From contig KV748203.1 of assembly GCA_001692895.1 (NCBI GenBank), positions 1,270,330 to 1,334,329 of the forward strand: a stretch of 64,000 nucleotides of DNA. The letters are read 5' to 3'. Positions 1-11,904 of the stretch are shown here, in pieces. The stretch's first letter is position 1; every line of letters begins with the position of its first letter. The notes under the pieces are model-generated. The model made no database searches. It was not told where the DNA came from and saw nothing but the letters and a program-made list of their open reading frames with translations. A program made the translations under genes and the position numbers. This stretch comes from Cenococcum geophilum 1.58 (lineage: Eukaryota; Ascomycota; Dothideomycetes; Gloniales; Gloniaceae).

Positions 1-2690
1 CTTCTCTATTATAATGCGTCTTAATTCTATCTAGCTTCCCTAAGTTTTACGCTAGAGTTAGCGCCGATAAAGCTATATACGAACCGATTATTCTAATTAT
101 AAATTTAGCCGTTACGGACTAGTGTCTACTTTGCGTAATATAGACACTAATAAGCGTTATAAATAAGCTAGTAAACGAATTAAGTAGACCGGGCCTTTAT
201 CCAATAAGTTAATACACATTCTCTATATAGCTACGAATGACTTACAAGCATATTTGAGTAATTAGCCATATATAATTCTTCTACTACTTCTACCACAACC
301 AATATGTGCTAACTATTCTAACGATATAGCAAACGCCTACTATAGGTAGAAGCGGCACATTCTTAACAGTATATTGGACGAATTTCCCTCTTTCACTATT
401 ATTAAGACTATTAGAATTTTAAAGAGAGGTGAATATGCCGGGGAACACAATATATCCTATAAGGATGAGCTAGGAAAAAATTGCAGTAAGGGCATTATGC
501 TAAGTGGAAGCTTTATTCGCCTAGACAGACATTACTATATAAGGTATTTATATAGTAGGTGCTTTATAAGGTATATATTTCTTATCTTAATTTAAGGCTT
601 TAGGGTTTCTAAAAATAGGTTAAGGTTAGGTATATTAGGCGGCAGAAGGAACACTAACTAGCACACTTATTATAGATATTATATGGTAGCAGAGCTAGTT
701 TAACTTAATAAGCCGTACTTAGTGCTATAGAGGGCCTTTTTATAATTATAATTTATAAGGGGCCCAATTCCGGTCCCTTTGTATCTATAAATAAACTTCG
801 GCTATATCCGGACCTAAATAACTAAAGGAAACGAGCTTATTTATAGTGGAGGGTACCCGTTTTAGGGCACTTATAAAAGTCTTAAACAATAGTAGTTAAC
901 AAGCTGTGTATATTCTTAGCAGTAGCTTAGCAAACGTTAGGTATACCATGTTCCCACCTTATCGAATTTAATACTTAGCCTTTTAGTAGTAAACTAATTT
1001 CTAAGGCCATACCTACTCCCTCGCCGCCTTTACTATCTTATTAATAAGGTTTAAGCTTTCCCCACAATAGCTACTATTAATTTCTCACATTTGACTATAA
1101 ATTACTACTATAGCTAATAGACATTTTAGAGAGCTAATATGTTCTCTAGGGAGTATAATAAGCATAGGAGAAATATAGTCCAATATAATTAAATATACTT
1201 ATACTCTAGATATTGGCGCTTAGGACGGATTAGAAAGGAACAAGGGAGATATAGCTAGGAAACACTGTAACGATTTAGATATTTTCCTTAGTTTTATATT
1301 TTAGGACTTTGTAGTTATACGGAAACTCCTAGTAGAAGCTAACGCGGTATTATAAGGCCTAGGGATTAATAGATTTATTAGTGAGGTTAGATCTAGTGCT
1401 TCGCCAGCCGTAGGGAGGCCTATAGTAGGTAAGGATGTATATATATTTATACTATAGGCACTTACGTTACGCCGTAGATTTAATAACACCCTATCTATAC
1501 TTCTGCGCTTAGAAGGTTATAAGCATTACCTCTTAGAACCTATATGGACTCTAAATACTTAGAAAGAGTGCAACGTTCTAGAATTTAGGGAAGGAGTAGA
1601 AAGAGTAAGATATAGTTCTCCTTGCTTTACTACCCTTACTAATACGCAAGTAAATATACTAGTGTATAACAATTTAACAACTTCTTAACTCTAAAACTGT
1701 ATTCTAGGAGCTTCGGTGTGCTATTTTAGTCTTATAGTACTATCTAAACCTAATACTTAATTAGAAGTATTTCCCCGGGATTTTATGCTAGTGGAGTGGG
1801 AGCGATATTCTACCGTAAAAGGGTTATATACTAAACACTTAAGCATTATACGCACCACCCGCGTTAATCTTAGTATAGTTAGTATAAGTATAGGCTGTAA
1901 CGAAAACAGCTCTTCCTTAAGTTTTGCTATACTGTTAAATTTGTATTTATTATAGATAAGGGAAATAGTAAATTATCTACACCCTATATAAAGGCGTGAA
2001 TAAGTATATAGAAATTTAGAATCTATGCTTAAGAGGCTAAATTGTAGGAGAACCGTTGTGTCCTAAAGGTTTTATAGTATATATATCTTACAAACCTTGG
2101 TTTACTTATAACTACCATATTTAATCTCTATTTAGTACTTAATTGGGAAAATAAAGGGTTAATACTTTAGATAAGTAGGCTAACGGTACACCTAATATTG
2201 TTTACTATGGCGTTAAAAGCTTCTTCTAGGCATAAATTAGTAATGTTAAAGGTTAGGTTAGATTTTAAAAATAAAGCTAAAACTAATCTAAAATATAATT
2301 TTAAGGCTTAAACCGGTTACAGAACTGGTTAAACCAGATTAACCAGATAACACGTCTTAAAAGTGTTTATTTACGTATTTTAGCATATTTTTTTAGCCTT
2401 AAGGCTAGCCTTATTTAGGTATAGCGCTTATTCTCTTAAAATAAGGCTTAGTAGGGGCTTATATAGAGGCTCGTACAGAGGCTCGTGTTTATATTATAGC
2501 CAGAGCTATTTAGTTTTATTAGATACTAACTATTAACATCATTAGTATAAACCTCGTCCGTCCTTATTATAGGGATAAAAACCTCCCCTCTAATAGAGAA
2601 CGGTTTATTAGATCCTATATTCTAAACCAGTTATAGCTACTACTAAGATAAACTAAGCATACTAAAGAAATGGGCTTAGTGTAAATTGTA
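1..2690. other. RIP-degraded region, no supported gene
   Basis: AT-rich, TpA-rich sequence with stops in every frame. Two short open stretches occur, at 374-595 (plus, opening on TTG) and 1301-1489 (minus), but neither shows a recognisable motif and neither extends into a longer decayed frame that I can defend. A short cluster of AACCGGTT/AACCAGATT-like units sits at about 2310-2350. The minus strand near 1-300 reads with few stops in one frame, which is weak because TpA-rich DNA produces such runs by chance. I name nothing here. Confidence 0.6.
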
Positions 2691-3289
2691 AGTCATCCCG
2701 ACATAAGGGAAAGGTCAATAGCGTCCCTCTCTAATTCCGAAATTAAAAGTATAGTGTTTATCCTATTAGCTATGACGTCCTTAAAATATATTTAAGGGTT
2801 TAGTATACGTTTATTCGTGTTATATATCTTTATCCTTTCTCTCTTTCTTATATACTCTACCGCTACTTACCTTACCTCTAATAGCTTAGAGGGATTAACT
2901 AGGAGGCTATATACTAAACTCTAAGTACCGTGTTCTATAATCTTAAAGTCTATTTAAATTTTTTAGGTCTCTGTCTTCTGGTTAGAAGAAGAAGTTAAGT
3001 TAGCGGTATCTATTACTGCGGAATCTATATTATCCTATATAATATAGGTATTTTTACTAACTTCTATTTAGTTTTACTGTGTTTAATAGTCGTTTTAAGG
3101 TGTAGTTTTTAATACCTAATCTTCTTCTACTAGTTCTTGTCTAGCTAGTTCTATAAATTTATTTAGGTTAATCTAGGTAATTTGTTTTCGGTCCTGCCCC
3201 GCTGTTAATAGAGGCTTTTATCCTCTTACTAGTCTCTCCTACTCTTCCCTTACGGTCTTTTCTTTTCTCTTTACTTATATCTCCTATAT

Positions 3290-3755
3290 CTGTCTTTCTT
3301 GCTTAAACGTAAGCCTCTCTTATTTAGCCTACCGCTACCTCTCCTACTCCATCCTTTCCTATTTTAGCCTCTCCTACTTAAGCCTTTCCTATTCCAGCCT
3401 CTCCTGCTTAAGCCTCTCCTATTCTAGCCTCTCTTATTTAAGCCTCTCTTATTTAAGCCTCTCTTATTTAAGCCTCTCTTATTTAAGTCTCTCTTATTTA
3501 AGCCTCTCTCGTTTAAGCGTCTCTTGTTTAAGCGTCTTTTGTTTAAGCCTCTCCTACTTAAGCCTCTCCTACTTAAGCCTCTTCTGTTTAAGCCTCTCTT
3601 ACTTAAGCCTCTCCTATTTAAGCCTCTCCTACCTCTCTTATTTAAGCCTCTTGTATTTAAGCCTTTTATATTTAAGCCTCTCTAGGTTAAGCGTCTCTTA
3701 TTTAGCCTACTACTACCTCTCCCACTTAAGCCTCTCTTACTTAAGCCTTACCTAT
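3290..3755 (-). repeat. 15-bp coding minisatellite (ERLKQ pentapeptide array)
   Basis: About thirty imperfect copies of a 15-bp unit, written on the plus strand as TTATTTAAGCCTCTC. On the minus strand each copy encodes Glu-Arg-Leu-Lys-Gln, with CAA turned to TAA by RIP. The array stays in the DUF3723 frame (3731 and the stop at 2693 share phase), so it is a coding coiled-coil repeat. Related glutamine-rich pentapeptide arrays are known near the C-terminus of other DUF3723 proteins. Confidence 0.8.
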
Positions 3756-5149
3756 TTAGGGATCTGTGCTTGCCTATAAATTATACCACCGTTAATATTA
3801 GTACGGTTTAGCTTTCTAAAAAAGGCGAGGTATACAGATCTTTAGACGAAGAATAACGTTATCTTATTAGATTATACCCCATTAGTATATAGCTTATCTA
3901 AAAATAGTAAAAGCTTATCTTATTTATAATCGTAAATTTTTAAAATCCTATATCTCTTTAGTAACCTATTAGAATAATTAACATTAACTATAGCTCTCGT
4001 TTCCTCTTCTATTATCTCTTAAGCGGTAAAAAAGAAATCTACTATTTGCTCTATAAAGCCCTTAAAGGCGACAAGATTATATTACCAGCGGCCTAGTTTT
4101 CTGGCTTCCCGTAGAGCTATATAGGCGATCTCCCTATTAGTAAACCGCTAAATTAAACTATAGATCTAGTCGGACTTAAATCCTAATTAATAGGCAAGAG
4201 CGGCAAACTCACATAGGGCAGTCTTGCTTAGATTATTAGTTGGCTTTGCTAATAAATTATTTCTTACCTTTTTACGCTGCGCTGGGATCTTAAGGTAATC
4301 GTATATAGCACTTATTTATATCTATCGGCGTCCAAGGTCTATTTAATCTGCTTAACTTCCCGGCCTAAATACGAACCTAGATTTAGACTTTTAGATTATA
4401 CATTAATCGGTCTACTAGTTTATATTAAAGAACATTTACTACAGGATATAGGATAAGGAGTCCTTACCTAATAGCGGTATTAGTCGTTTTACGCAGTTAG
4501 CTGGGCCTTATAGGTAATTAAGATCCTTAAAAAAACTAAAGAAAGAAGGGATTAAGCAATCGGTGGAGATAGAGAGCACTTCACTCCATATAACTTTACG
4601 ATCTTACTTATTAAAATTACTGAAGATCTAGCCGCGCCATAACTAGCTATATAAAGCTTTAGTATCCGCGCTGTACACTCTAGGAGTAGTAAGCTTTAAT
4701 GCTATTATAGTAGCTCTATCTACCTTTTGCATTACCTATCTATCACTACTAAAGATCTTTAACTAGATATACCTAATATAATTAAAATAACAGAGAATTA
4801 GCTATTTAAATATTATTAGTAACTTATAGCGCCTAAATATAAATACTTACCTTATCGCATCCTATATTAAACTATATATATATAATGCCTAGTCTTATGC
4901 CTTCTCTAAGCCTAGGAACATCTAGTTATAAGTTAAATACCGCTCTATATTCTAGGCAATTTAATATATACTTTAGATTCTACTTTTTCCGGTTAAATAT
5001 AGCGGCCAAATAAGCCCACCATTGTTCCTTAAAGTACGCATTCCCTAACAATTGGTACTAGCGAATTTTATAGTAGATTTCACCATTATTAGGCTTCTTC
5101 TCATAAGAGTACTCTTTAATTATAGTCGTTTTTAGTTCGTGGTTAATGT

Positions 5150-5203
5150 CTAGATATAATTAGAGTTAGAGCCTGCTATGTATATAAAACGGGAATTTCC
5201 TAC
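5150..5203 (-). other. Spliceosomal intron in the DUF3723 pseudogene
   Basis: On the minus strand the exon frame reads DLYLI, then GTAGGA opens a 54-bp insert containing CTCTAAC (a branch-point-like site) and closing in TATCTAG, after which the frame resumes as DINHELKTT. Removing the insert gives the continuous DLYL-x-DI pattern expected in this family. Size and signals fit a short ascomycete intron. Confidence 0.6.
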
Positions 5204-5348
5204 CTATAAGATATAGATCTATAATCCAGCGTTTATCTCCTAAAGGAAGAAACTTAGCAGCTGCTTAAACCTAGTGTAGGCCGTAGAGACACTCTAAACG
5301 GAAATTAGGAGGAAAGCTTAGCTCTATATACTTATTACGTAAATAACC

Positions 5349-5556
5349 TATTGGTTATATAGGGTAACTCACCAATAACAACTACTCGAGTAGGGTTATA
5401 GTAATGTTGGTTAATAAAGCTTATTGATTGGAATGAGGAAGGGCGAGGAACGTAAGGCTCCTCGCCACGCTAGTGCCGCGGCGACACGTGATGGCAACTT
5501 GCCATCACGTGACGGCAGTTTGCCGTACGTGACGGCAACTTGCCTTATTCCCGATA
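5349..5556 (-). repeat. Copia 3' LTR (left)
   Basis: 208 bp. It matches the right LTR along its whole length except for one extra 21-bp palindromic unit near 5488-5510 and scattered transitions. Plus-strand ends are TATTGG...CCCGATA, the RIP-changed form of TG...CA. GC-rich palindromes built on GACGGCA/TTGCCGT occupy the outer third. Confidence 0.9.
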
Positions 5557-5599
5557 CTGGCAACTCTTCTTTTATAGTTGCTATCTATAGATAAATACT

Positions 5600-8500
5600 A
5601 CTTGACTATTATAACAAATATAAATCCTCCTTACTTACTATTGCCATTATAATATAAGTCTCGCTATCCTAAAATTTGCCTCTTAGCACGTAGCTCTCTT
5701 ACTTAGGAGTTATAGGTAGGTATCTTGTTTAAAAGGCCGCTAAGGCGCTAGTAGTAAGCGAGCTAATAGCGATTTTCTATCCCGGGGATAGAAAATCCTA
5801 ATTAGCTAGGTTAAGTTAGGGTCTGCAGAATCCCCCCTCCTAAAAAGTTTTGGTAAGAAAATCTAACTAATTAAACAACTTCGACCACCGGTCGAAGTTC
5901 TTAGACATCTTAAGACCTTACGTAACTAAGAAATTTCTAGGGACTCCCTTTTAACTTAACCTTTAACTTATACACGCAGAGTATTTATATTAATAAACGT
6001 CTCTAGTACCTTATTTAGGTTCGCCTTTATTATTACATCTACTAGGTTATCTTAGCTATTAATCTATTAAATTTTAAAGAGTTTTTAACGCTTATAGGAT
6101 TGCTAAAGTGCTATAATATTAATTATAAGGCGTTTCTTCTTTGTGGTATTAAGCTTAACTAAACACTTATAAAGGGAATATAAGTCGGTGTATATAATTA
6201 TAGGAATAATAGGAAGTTTGAATTAATCTATAATTATCTTTAGGGTAGTTCCAATTGCAATTACTATATTAACTCCGCCAACTATTTTATATATCTCTAA
6301 CGCTAAAACACTTTAGGTAACGCGCTTACTCTTAGTTAAGCTCTAATAGATAAGATTACTATAGATTGTAAAGTTATTCTCTTTTATAAATTTATTTATA
6401 ATAATAATCTTATATCCTAACTAGAAGCTAAAATCTTTGTTATTTATAAACGATCTATTAATAAATATAAAGAGCTTGGCGGTAGGAAGATTAATAAGCA
6501 CGTAGAGTAGTCCCTAATTGAGATAGTTTATTTACTAGGAAAGACGTTTATTTAGGGCAAGAACGTTATCCTTAGTTAGTTTTTGGTGTTAGGCGGTAAC
6601 AAAGAGATTAAATAAAGCCTTAGGTTAATAGATAGAAGCAATATAAGCTCCACGAGCGCGTTGCTCCATATATCCTTACTTTAGGGAATTAATATTAATA
6701 ACGTTAATCTTCTTACCTTAACCCTTCTAGCGTAAAGCAATAGAATCCTTATTTAGGGAGAGGATGCATTTATTAAAAAGTAATAGTGTTATTAAATTAA
6801 GCTTTTCCTTNNGCTTTNCTATNAGATTTNCCTTTACTAGCTTATCCTCTTTAAGAGCTAAGAATTGGTCGTCTCCTAAGATAATTATATTATTAGTTTA
6901 TATACCAACGATTCCAAATAGGGTTCCCGTAGTTATAATAAGGAAGTAGGGATTAAATATAGAAGTAGTTATTAAAAGCTTCTCTTTATAGTACTTGCTA
7001 TAGGTAGCCTACTAGTAAATTCCTACCTCTGCGATTTTATATAATGGCTTAAGCACAACTATAATTATATCTTTAGGATACTGGTGGCGAATTTACTCTA
7101 AAAGGTATACTAATATTAAGCGCTAAAAGTGCGTCTCTAATTAGGTATAGGCTTAAGTAATATCTTATAAATAAACCGCCATTCTATTCTTTATTAAGGA
7201 GGGAGCTAATATAATAATAACTCGCTAACTAGCTCGTTAAATTATAAGAAATTGTATAAGAATTATCTCTTTGCTATTATTGTTATAACCTTAGATAACA
7301 AGCCTTAATTTTTTAAATAGGGCGTTAGTAGCTTTACCCTTAATCTTATTAACTATCCTTAACTTAAAGATACGAACTTTATTAAACTTAGTAGGGTTAT
7401 ACTTCTTAAATTTAAAGACTCCTCTTATAATAAGACTATTAATCTCCTACTTATTAGATGCTTGGAAAGGAGCTCCTAGAGTTATAATATAACCTTCCTT
7501 TTAGAGCTATTTTGCGAGTTTAAAGTTAGCCTTCCCCTTAGCTGTTATAAAGGCCATTAATAGCTTAACTCTATTCTTAATAGCGGTAACAAATTACTCT
7601 TCGAAATTAATAAGATGTTAGTAATTTTATAATCCCTTTAGGCGACCTCTACCGCGTCGTGGTTACGGCGCATCTACTATAATTATATTAGAATTGTAGT
7701 CGCCTTCTAGAGCATATTAATTGTAGTTCTTCTCTAGGGCCTCTTCTAGGGTATTCTGTAAAGGCTTAGAACTATTATCTTTATAATAAGGCTTAATAAT
7801 AGTTAAACGGAATTAAGTGGGTCCGTAAGGCATCAAAATAGTATAAGTTTAACCATTAATTATAATAAGTTAATATAGGCCTAACTACCCTCCCTTTTTA
7901 CGCCATATACGTACCTTAGACTAGAGTGGTAGATTAAGCATAGTTAAGGTATTTGGGCTATTTCTTATTTCTAGTGCGTTGTTAACCTAGCGTGTGGCGT
8001 AGAGATGTTATACCTTCTTTATTACCTTATAAATAGCCTCAGCTCGTTACACAATAGAGGGAGATAGTGGAGAATTGTTAGTTATTTAAGGGTAGGCGCT
8101 AAAGACTAGCAATATGGGTACGAGTCTATCCGGGCTAGCGGAATTGTTAATAGCTTTAACAGCTATTTATAAGGTAAGTTCTTTGCTAGCGTCCTCTAGT
8201 TTTAAAAAGATAATCTTATATACGCGGTATAATAGCGCGTAATATTACTCTACTTTTCTAACGCTATTATGTGCCTTAATAGGGACTTCCTTAACCTTAA
8301 TCGCCATTGCCTTTATTTGTTATTAAAACTCTATAGATAAGAAGTTCTTTCCTATATTATAGACGATTTAATTAAGGGGTCCTAGGTAGATATTAATCTA
8401 GCATAATTAAAGGATATCCTATGTATTCTTAGCTAATATATCCTTTAAGAATCGTGCGGCTTAGAAGGAGGTTAAAAAGTTAACGACTTAGAGTACTAGC

Positions 8501-9000
8501 TTACCGCTAAGATATATAACGTTAATAATAATATAGAAGTTAAAGTTGTAGTTATTTTTAAGGGTAAACTTAAATCGGCTAGGGGACTTCTGGTTCATTT
8601 GGTAGTAATAGTAGTACTTTATAAGATGCTTAATTGCCTTAACCTTAACTTTATAGCCTACTTACTAAAGAACCCTAAGTAATTAATGAACGGATAGGTA
8701 GCTAAAACGACGGTGTAGTTGATATAACTCTAACTTAATTAGGTGGCTCTAAGTAACACTCTTTTCTAGTTAATAAAGGAGTAATTAAGGGTAACCCTAC
8801 TTACGCACAACGGGTACCCGATTATCTCCTTAAATGAGTATATTTTTAAGGTTATTAAGCTTAACGCCTAATTTATTTATATCTCTAATATAAAATAGAA
8901 ACGGGGTATTTATAAGAACGACGTAAAAGGTAATATACCCTAAGGGGGTTTAGACCCTAATTGTGCTAAAAGAGATTGTAGTACCCTTGCCAAAACAAAT
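5600..9000 (-). pseudogene. pol: Copia pol: integrase, reverse transcriptase and RNase H region
   Basis: Decayed polyprotein read on the minus strand. Near 8594-8720 there is a GAG-pre-integrase zinc region, LHRRF followed downstream by an H/C-to-Tyr-mutated YYYYYQMNQK, so His and Cys ligands are lost through TGC/CAC to TAC changes. Integrase core follows at lower coordinates. At 6841-6906 the Copia reverse transcriptase active-site block can be read: the YVDD-equivalent is damaged to stop-T-N-N and is followed by IIILGDDQFLALKED, a strong family signature. Ns at 6811-6830 interrupt the sequence just downstream. RNase H should lie at 5600-6400 but I did not resolve its acidic residues. Confidence 0.75.
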
Positions 9001-11250
9001 CGTATATTAGTTTGCCGTTAACTGGTTAATCTAAACAGAGCTATTAAGCTGCTAAAGGGCTCGAACTTAAGGTTCTCCTACTATAAATACTCCTGCGGCT
9101 TTAGTATCTGGTATAATACTATAAAAGACGTTCACTAAGTATCTGTTGTTAAAGGAGAACGCGGAACTCTCCCTTGGCTTATTAAAGATATCTAACTTTG
9201 TAGTAAAATGGAGCGTAGATTGGTTATTAAGAATAGTAATGGTTTGTATGCCATCTACCTTACTATACTTAGTAAAGTATTAGTTAGGTAAGTACTCCTT
9301 AATTTCTATATTTATAAGGAGCTGTTTAGCCTTATTAACCTTACCCTTAAAATTTTCTACGCCTTTATATTAAACTAGGAAGCTTTAGAAGTAGGCCGTA
9401 ATAACCTCGCAATTTCTAACATTTCTTATACTTTGGCGAAACTTATTATATACCTCCTTTCGCTTATTAAGAGAATGCCTAGTTAACTAGTAATTTGGTT
9501 TCTTATAAATATAGCACTTCTTCTAGCAATTACTTTAAAATAAACCTCCATAAGGGCCTCTACCTTTACCTTATAGTTGTTAATTGTACCCTCTACCGTA
9601 TTACCTACCCCGGCTATTATATATTCGATTAGTCCAGTTATAATTATATTAGTTAGGCGGGTTAATTAAAGTAGGTTAGAGTTAGGCGTTAAATTGCTAT
9701 ACTTTTTAAAAGCGTAGAGCGGTGCTAATAAAAGATCTTAATTAAGTATATACTCCTTTATAAGTATTTATAGGATTAAAGAGAGTAAGGTTATATTCTT
9801 TAATACCTTAGTATGCGTTAATAACTTAATTACATAGGCTAAAGTCCTCTTAATATAATTTGGATAATCTATACTAAATTATTTAAAGTTAATTAAAGAG
9901 CTTTTAAAGATAATTAAGCCAAGGGACACCTAGGTTTGTAGTAATAATCCTTAGGAAGGTAGTCTCTCTCTATTCTAATATATACTACTACTTATTCTCT
10001 TTTATTTTAAAGTGGCATCTTAACTTATATATTATGCGGTTAAAATTGTATCCTTTTCCTACTAAATAATTATAATAGAAGGTACTAGCTTGGCCCTTAA
10101 GCATAACGGAATAGGCGTTGTGGTATTAATTAGACTCTATTCCTACCTTCTAGCAATAGTTATAAAAGATATGTAGTTTCGAATTAAGAATATTATATAA
10201 TTCTCTACTAAACTTCTTCTCCTAATCTAAATAGAGCTTTATAAGCTTTATAAGCAATTTTAAACTACCTCTAATTTAAGATTAAGATGGAGGAGGTAGG
10301 GGTTGTATTATAGGCTATAGTAGGGATGTAGGTCTGGTTAGTAGAGTCCAAAGGTTATTAAATCGCGAAGCAATGGGATCCTGTGCCTACTCTCGTTGGG
10401 GTATAGTATTTAACGTTAAGGTTACGGGTTAAATTAGATATAGAGGAGTTGAAGGCAAAGGTAGGTTTGTCTTTAGAGGTATATTACTTAAGTTCTATTA
10501 TAAGTTAAGCTTCCTTATAGTGCGTAGTTAGTGCTTAATCTCTTATAGAGTCTATTTATGCTCTTCTTTTATATTAATAACCTACTCCTAAATATTATCT
10601 TTAATAGTACCCCCGTCCTTAAGGATAAATACTCTATTCTCCTAAAGGAAGTTACGGAAGTCCTATATAATATCCTTGTTCATAGGGGCCTATATTTCCT
10701 TTATCTATCTAATAAAGTCCTCCTTTATATATTCCTATAGCGCAGTATTATTGTATTTATTGTCCTTATAATATACTATACGGTGTAATAAAAATCCATT
10801 TAAGTCTTATTTATTAGCGTTTGCAAGGTTAATTATAGCTTTATTCTATATCTTTAGGTTAATATCTTCCTTATACTTCTTTAGGTAGGTTAACGCTATA
10901 GTAGGTATAAAATTAACGGGGTGTCGTACGTTAAAGGTAGGTAGGATTTTCGGTTTTATAGGATCTTATAGGTTTGCTGTTAAAAGGTAGGCAATTTAAG
11001 ATATTATTTAACGCGTTTTAGACATTAACTTAGGACCCTAGGTTTAGTAATACTTCTAACCTAAAGTACTCAACTAAATCTTTATAAACGCGGTTGTTCT
11101 ACATAATAGATATAACTTGGTATCTCCTAGTACTTAGTAATACTTCTATTACTAGTTTTTCGCAAGTCTAAGGTAGTATAGTATCGCCGGGATCCATTCC
11201 ATATGAGCGTATATAGCACCCCTATATAAGACTATCTCTTCTATTCAAAA
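9000..11250 (-). pseudogene. gag: Copia gag and protease region
   Basis: The upstream third of the Copia polyprotein, read on the minus strand. The best motif is a cysteine-rich segment near 9484-9530 that reads KKCYIYKKPNY, the RIP-damaged form of the C-x2-C zinc knuckle typical of fungal Copia gag. The retroviral-type aspartic protease should lie between this and the integrase zinc region (about 8800-9300), but I did not pin its DTG. An open stretch at 10558-10740 on the plus strand is antisense to gag and not a gene. No primer-binding site could be assigned next to 11294. Confidence 0.6.
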
Positions 11251-11294
11251 ACCTAGCTGCTCTATAGTTAACTATATATTTAACCACTAATCAG

Positions 11295-11481
11295 TATTGG
11301 TTATATAGGGTAACTCACCAATAACAACTACTCAAGTAGGGTTATAGTGATATTGGTTAATAAAGCTTATTAATTGGAATAAGGAAGGGTGAGGAACGTA
11401 AGGCTCCTCGCTACGCTAGTGCCGCGGCGACACGTGACGGCAGTTTGCCGTACGTGACGGCAACTTGCCTCATTCCCGACA
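11295..11481 (-). repeat. Copia 5' LTR (right)
   Basis: 187 bp, the upstream LTR for an element transcribed leftwards. It ends CCCGACA on the plus strand, so the minus strand starts with the canonical TGTCGGG. It lacks the 21-bp palindromic unit present in the partner LTR. The adjoining target-duplication copy is TAACC at 11482-11486. Confidence 0.9.
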
Positions 11482-11830
11482 TAACCTATTAGCGCCTCGG
11501 CGGAAGTTTCTAAAAGTTAAATAGTAGCGTTAAGCTACTCCTAATCGATAACGGCAGGAAGATAATTTTAAATATTTAGGCGATCGCAACCATTCTTCCG
11601 GAAGAAATTCTTAAGTCTTACTATATTTGCCTTGTCCTTTTCGCATATAAAATGTAGCACTTTAAGATTAACACTAGCAGTACCTTTATACTTAATCCTC
11701 CTTTCTATTACGAATCTTTGTTCATACTTAAGGAATTATGCCTTTTATATATTTATATAGCTTATTTAATAGTATTTGCTACGGGAGAATAGGTTATTTA
11801 TTATAACTAGCATAAGTTTTTAGCCGCGCT
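11482..11830 (-). pseudogene. DUF3723-family protein, N-terminal part (separated by Copia)
   Basis: On the minus strand this reads towards the right LTR as a frame containing ERRIKYKGTASVNLKVLHF, NIVRLKNFFRKNGC, PAVIDQEQLNATIQLLE and then SAEALI at the target duplication. These are the expected N-terminal landmarks of DUF3723, and the protein continues directly into the segment starting at 5343 on the far side of the Copia element. The start codon is not clear; it should lie upstream, near 11830. Only the NLR-like motif order and the family memory support the name, but the exact fit across the insertion makes it strong. Confidence 0.78.
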
Positions 11831-11904
11831 TTAAATATCATCCTTAAAACCCAATTTTAGGACCCTCTATTTTTAGCTAACCGTAGTTAGGGGATCCTGA
11901 TCAC

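Larger units (their letters stand above)
2693..5343 (-). pseudogene. DUF3723-family protein, C-terminal three quarters (RIP-inactivated)
   Basis: Read on the minus strand through many Gln/Trp-to-stop changes, this matches the fungal DUF3723 family of unknown function. Landmarks in order: FRLECLYGLH near 5290, KRWIIDLYL near 5215, EYSYEKKPNNGEIYYKIRQ near 5090, a DREIA-type segment near 4110, FFVRRSVYLAFF near 3830, a pentapeptide coiled coil at 3290-3755, a TTP-rich linker, and a conserved tail with NTILLISE near 2770. The frame ends at a TGA at 2693-2695, probably the original stop, and 2693 to 3750 is one frame. A 54-bp intron remains visible at 5150-5203. The frame differs between 3750 and 5280, so there is at least one more intron or indel. 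The N-terminus lies beyond the Copia insertion, at 11482-11830. In published surveys DUF3723 genes are recurrent Starship cargo. Identification is from remembered family motifs. Confidence 0.82.
5349..11481 (-). mobile_element. Complete Ty1/Copia LTR retrotransposon, RIP-inactivated, inserted in DUF3723
   Basis: The element is 6133 bp, bounded by two LTRs (5349-5556 and 11295-11481) and flanked by a perfect 5-bp target duplication TAACC (5344-5348 and 11482-11486). Its minus-strand sense is shown by LTRs that start TGTCGGGAAT on that strand and by coding motifs running from right to left: a zinc-knuckle-like gag segment, a GAG-pre-integrase zinc region, integrase, then reverse transcriptase. 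That order, integrase before reverse transcriptase, defines Copia. A short stretch of N calls (6811-6830) lies in the reverse transcriptase. Stops saturate every domain, so it is dead. The two LTRs differ by a 21-bp indel plus transitions. Confidence 0.9.

Noticed and set aside
5349..5556. Solo LTR near 5.4 kb
   Set aside because: A partner LTR at 11295-11481 with the same target duplication and pol motifs between them makes it one complete element.
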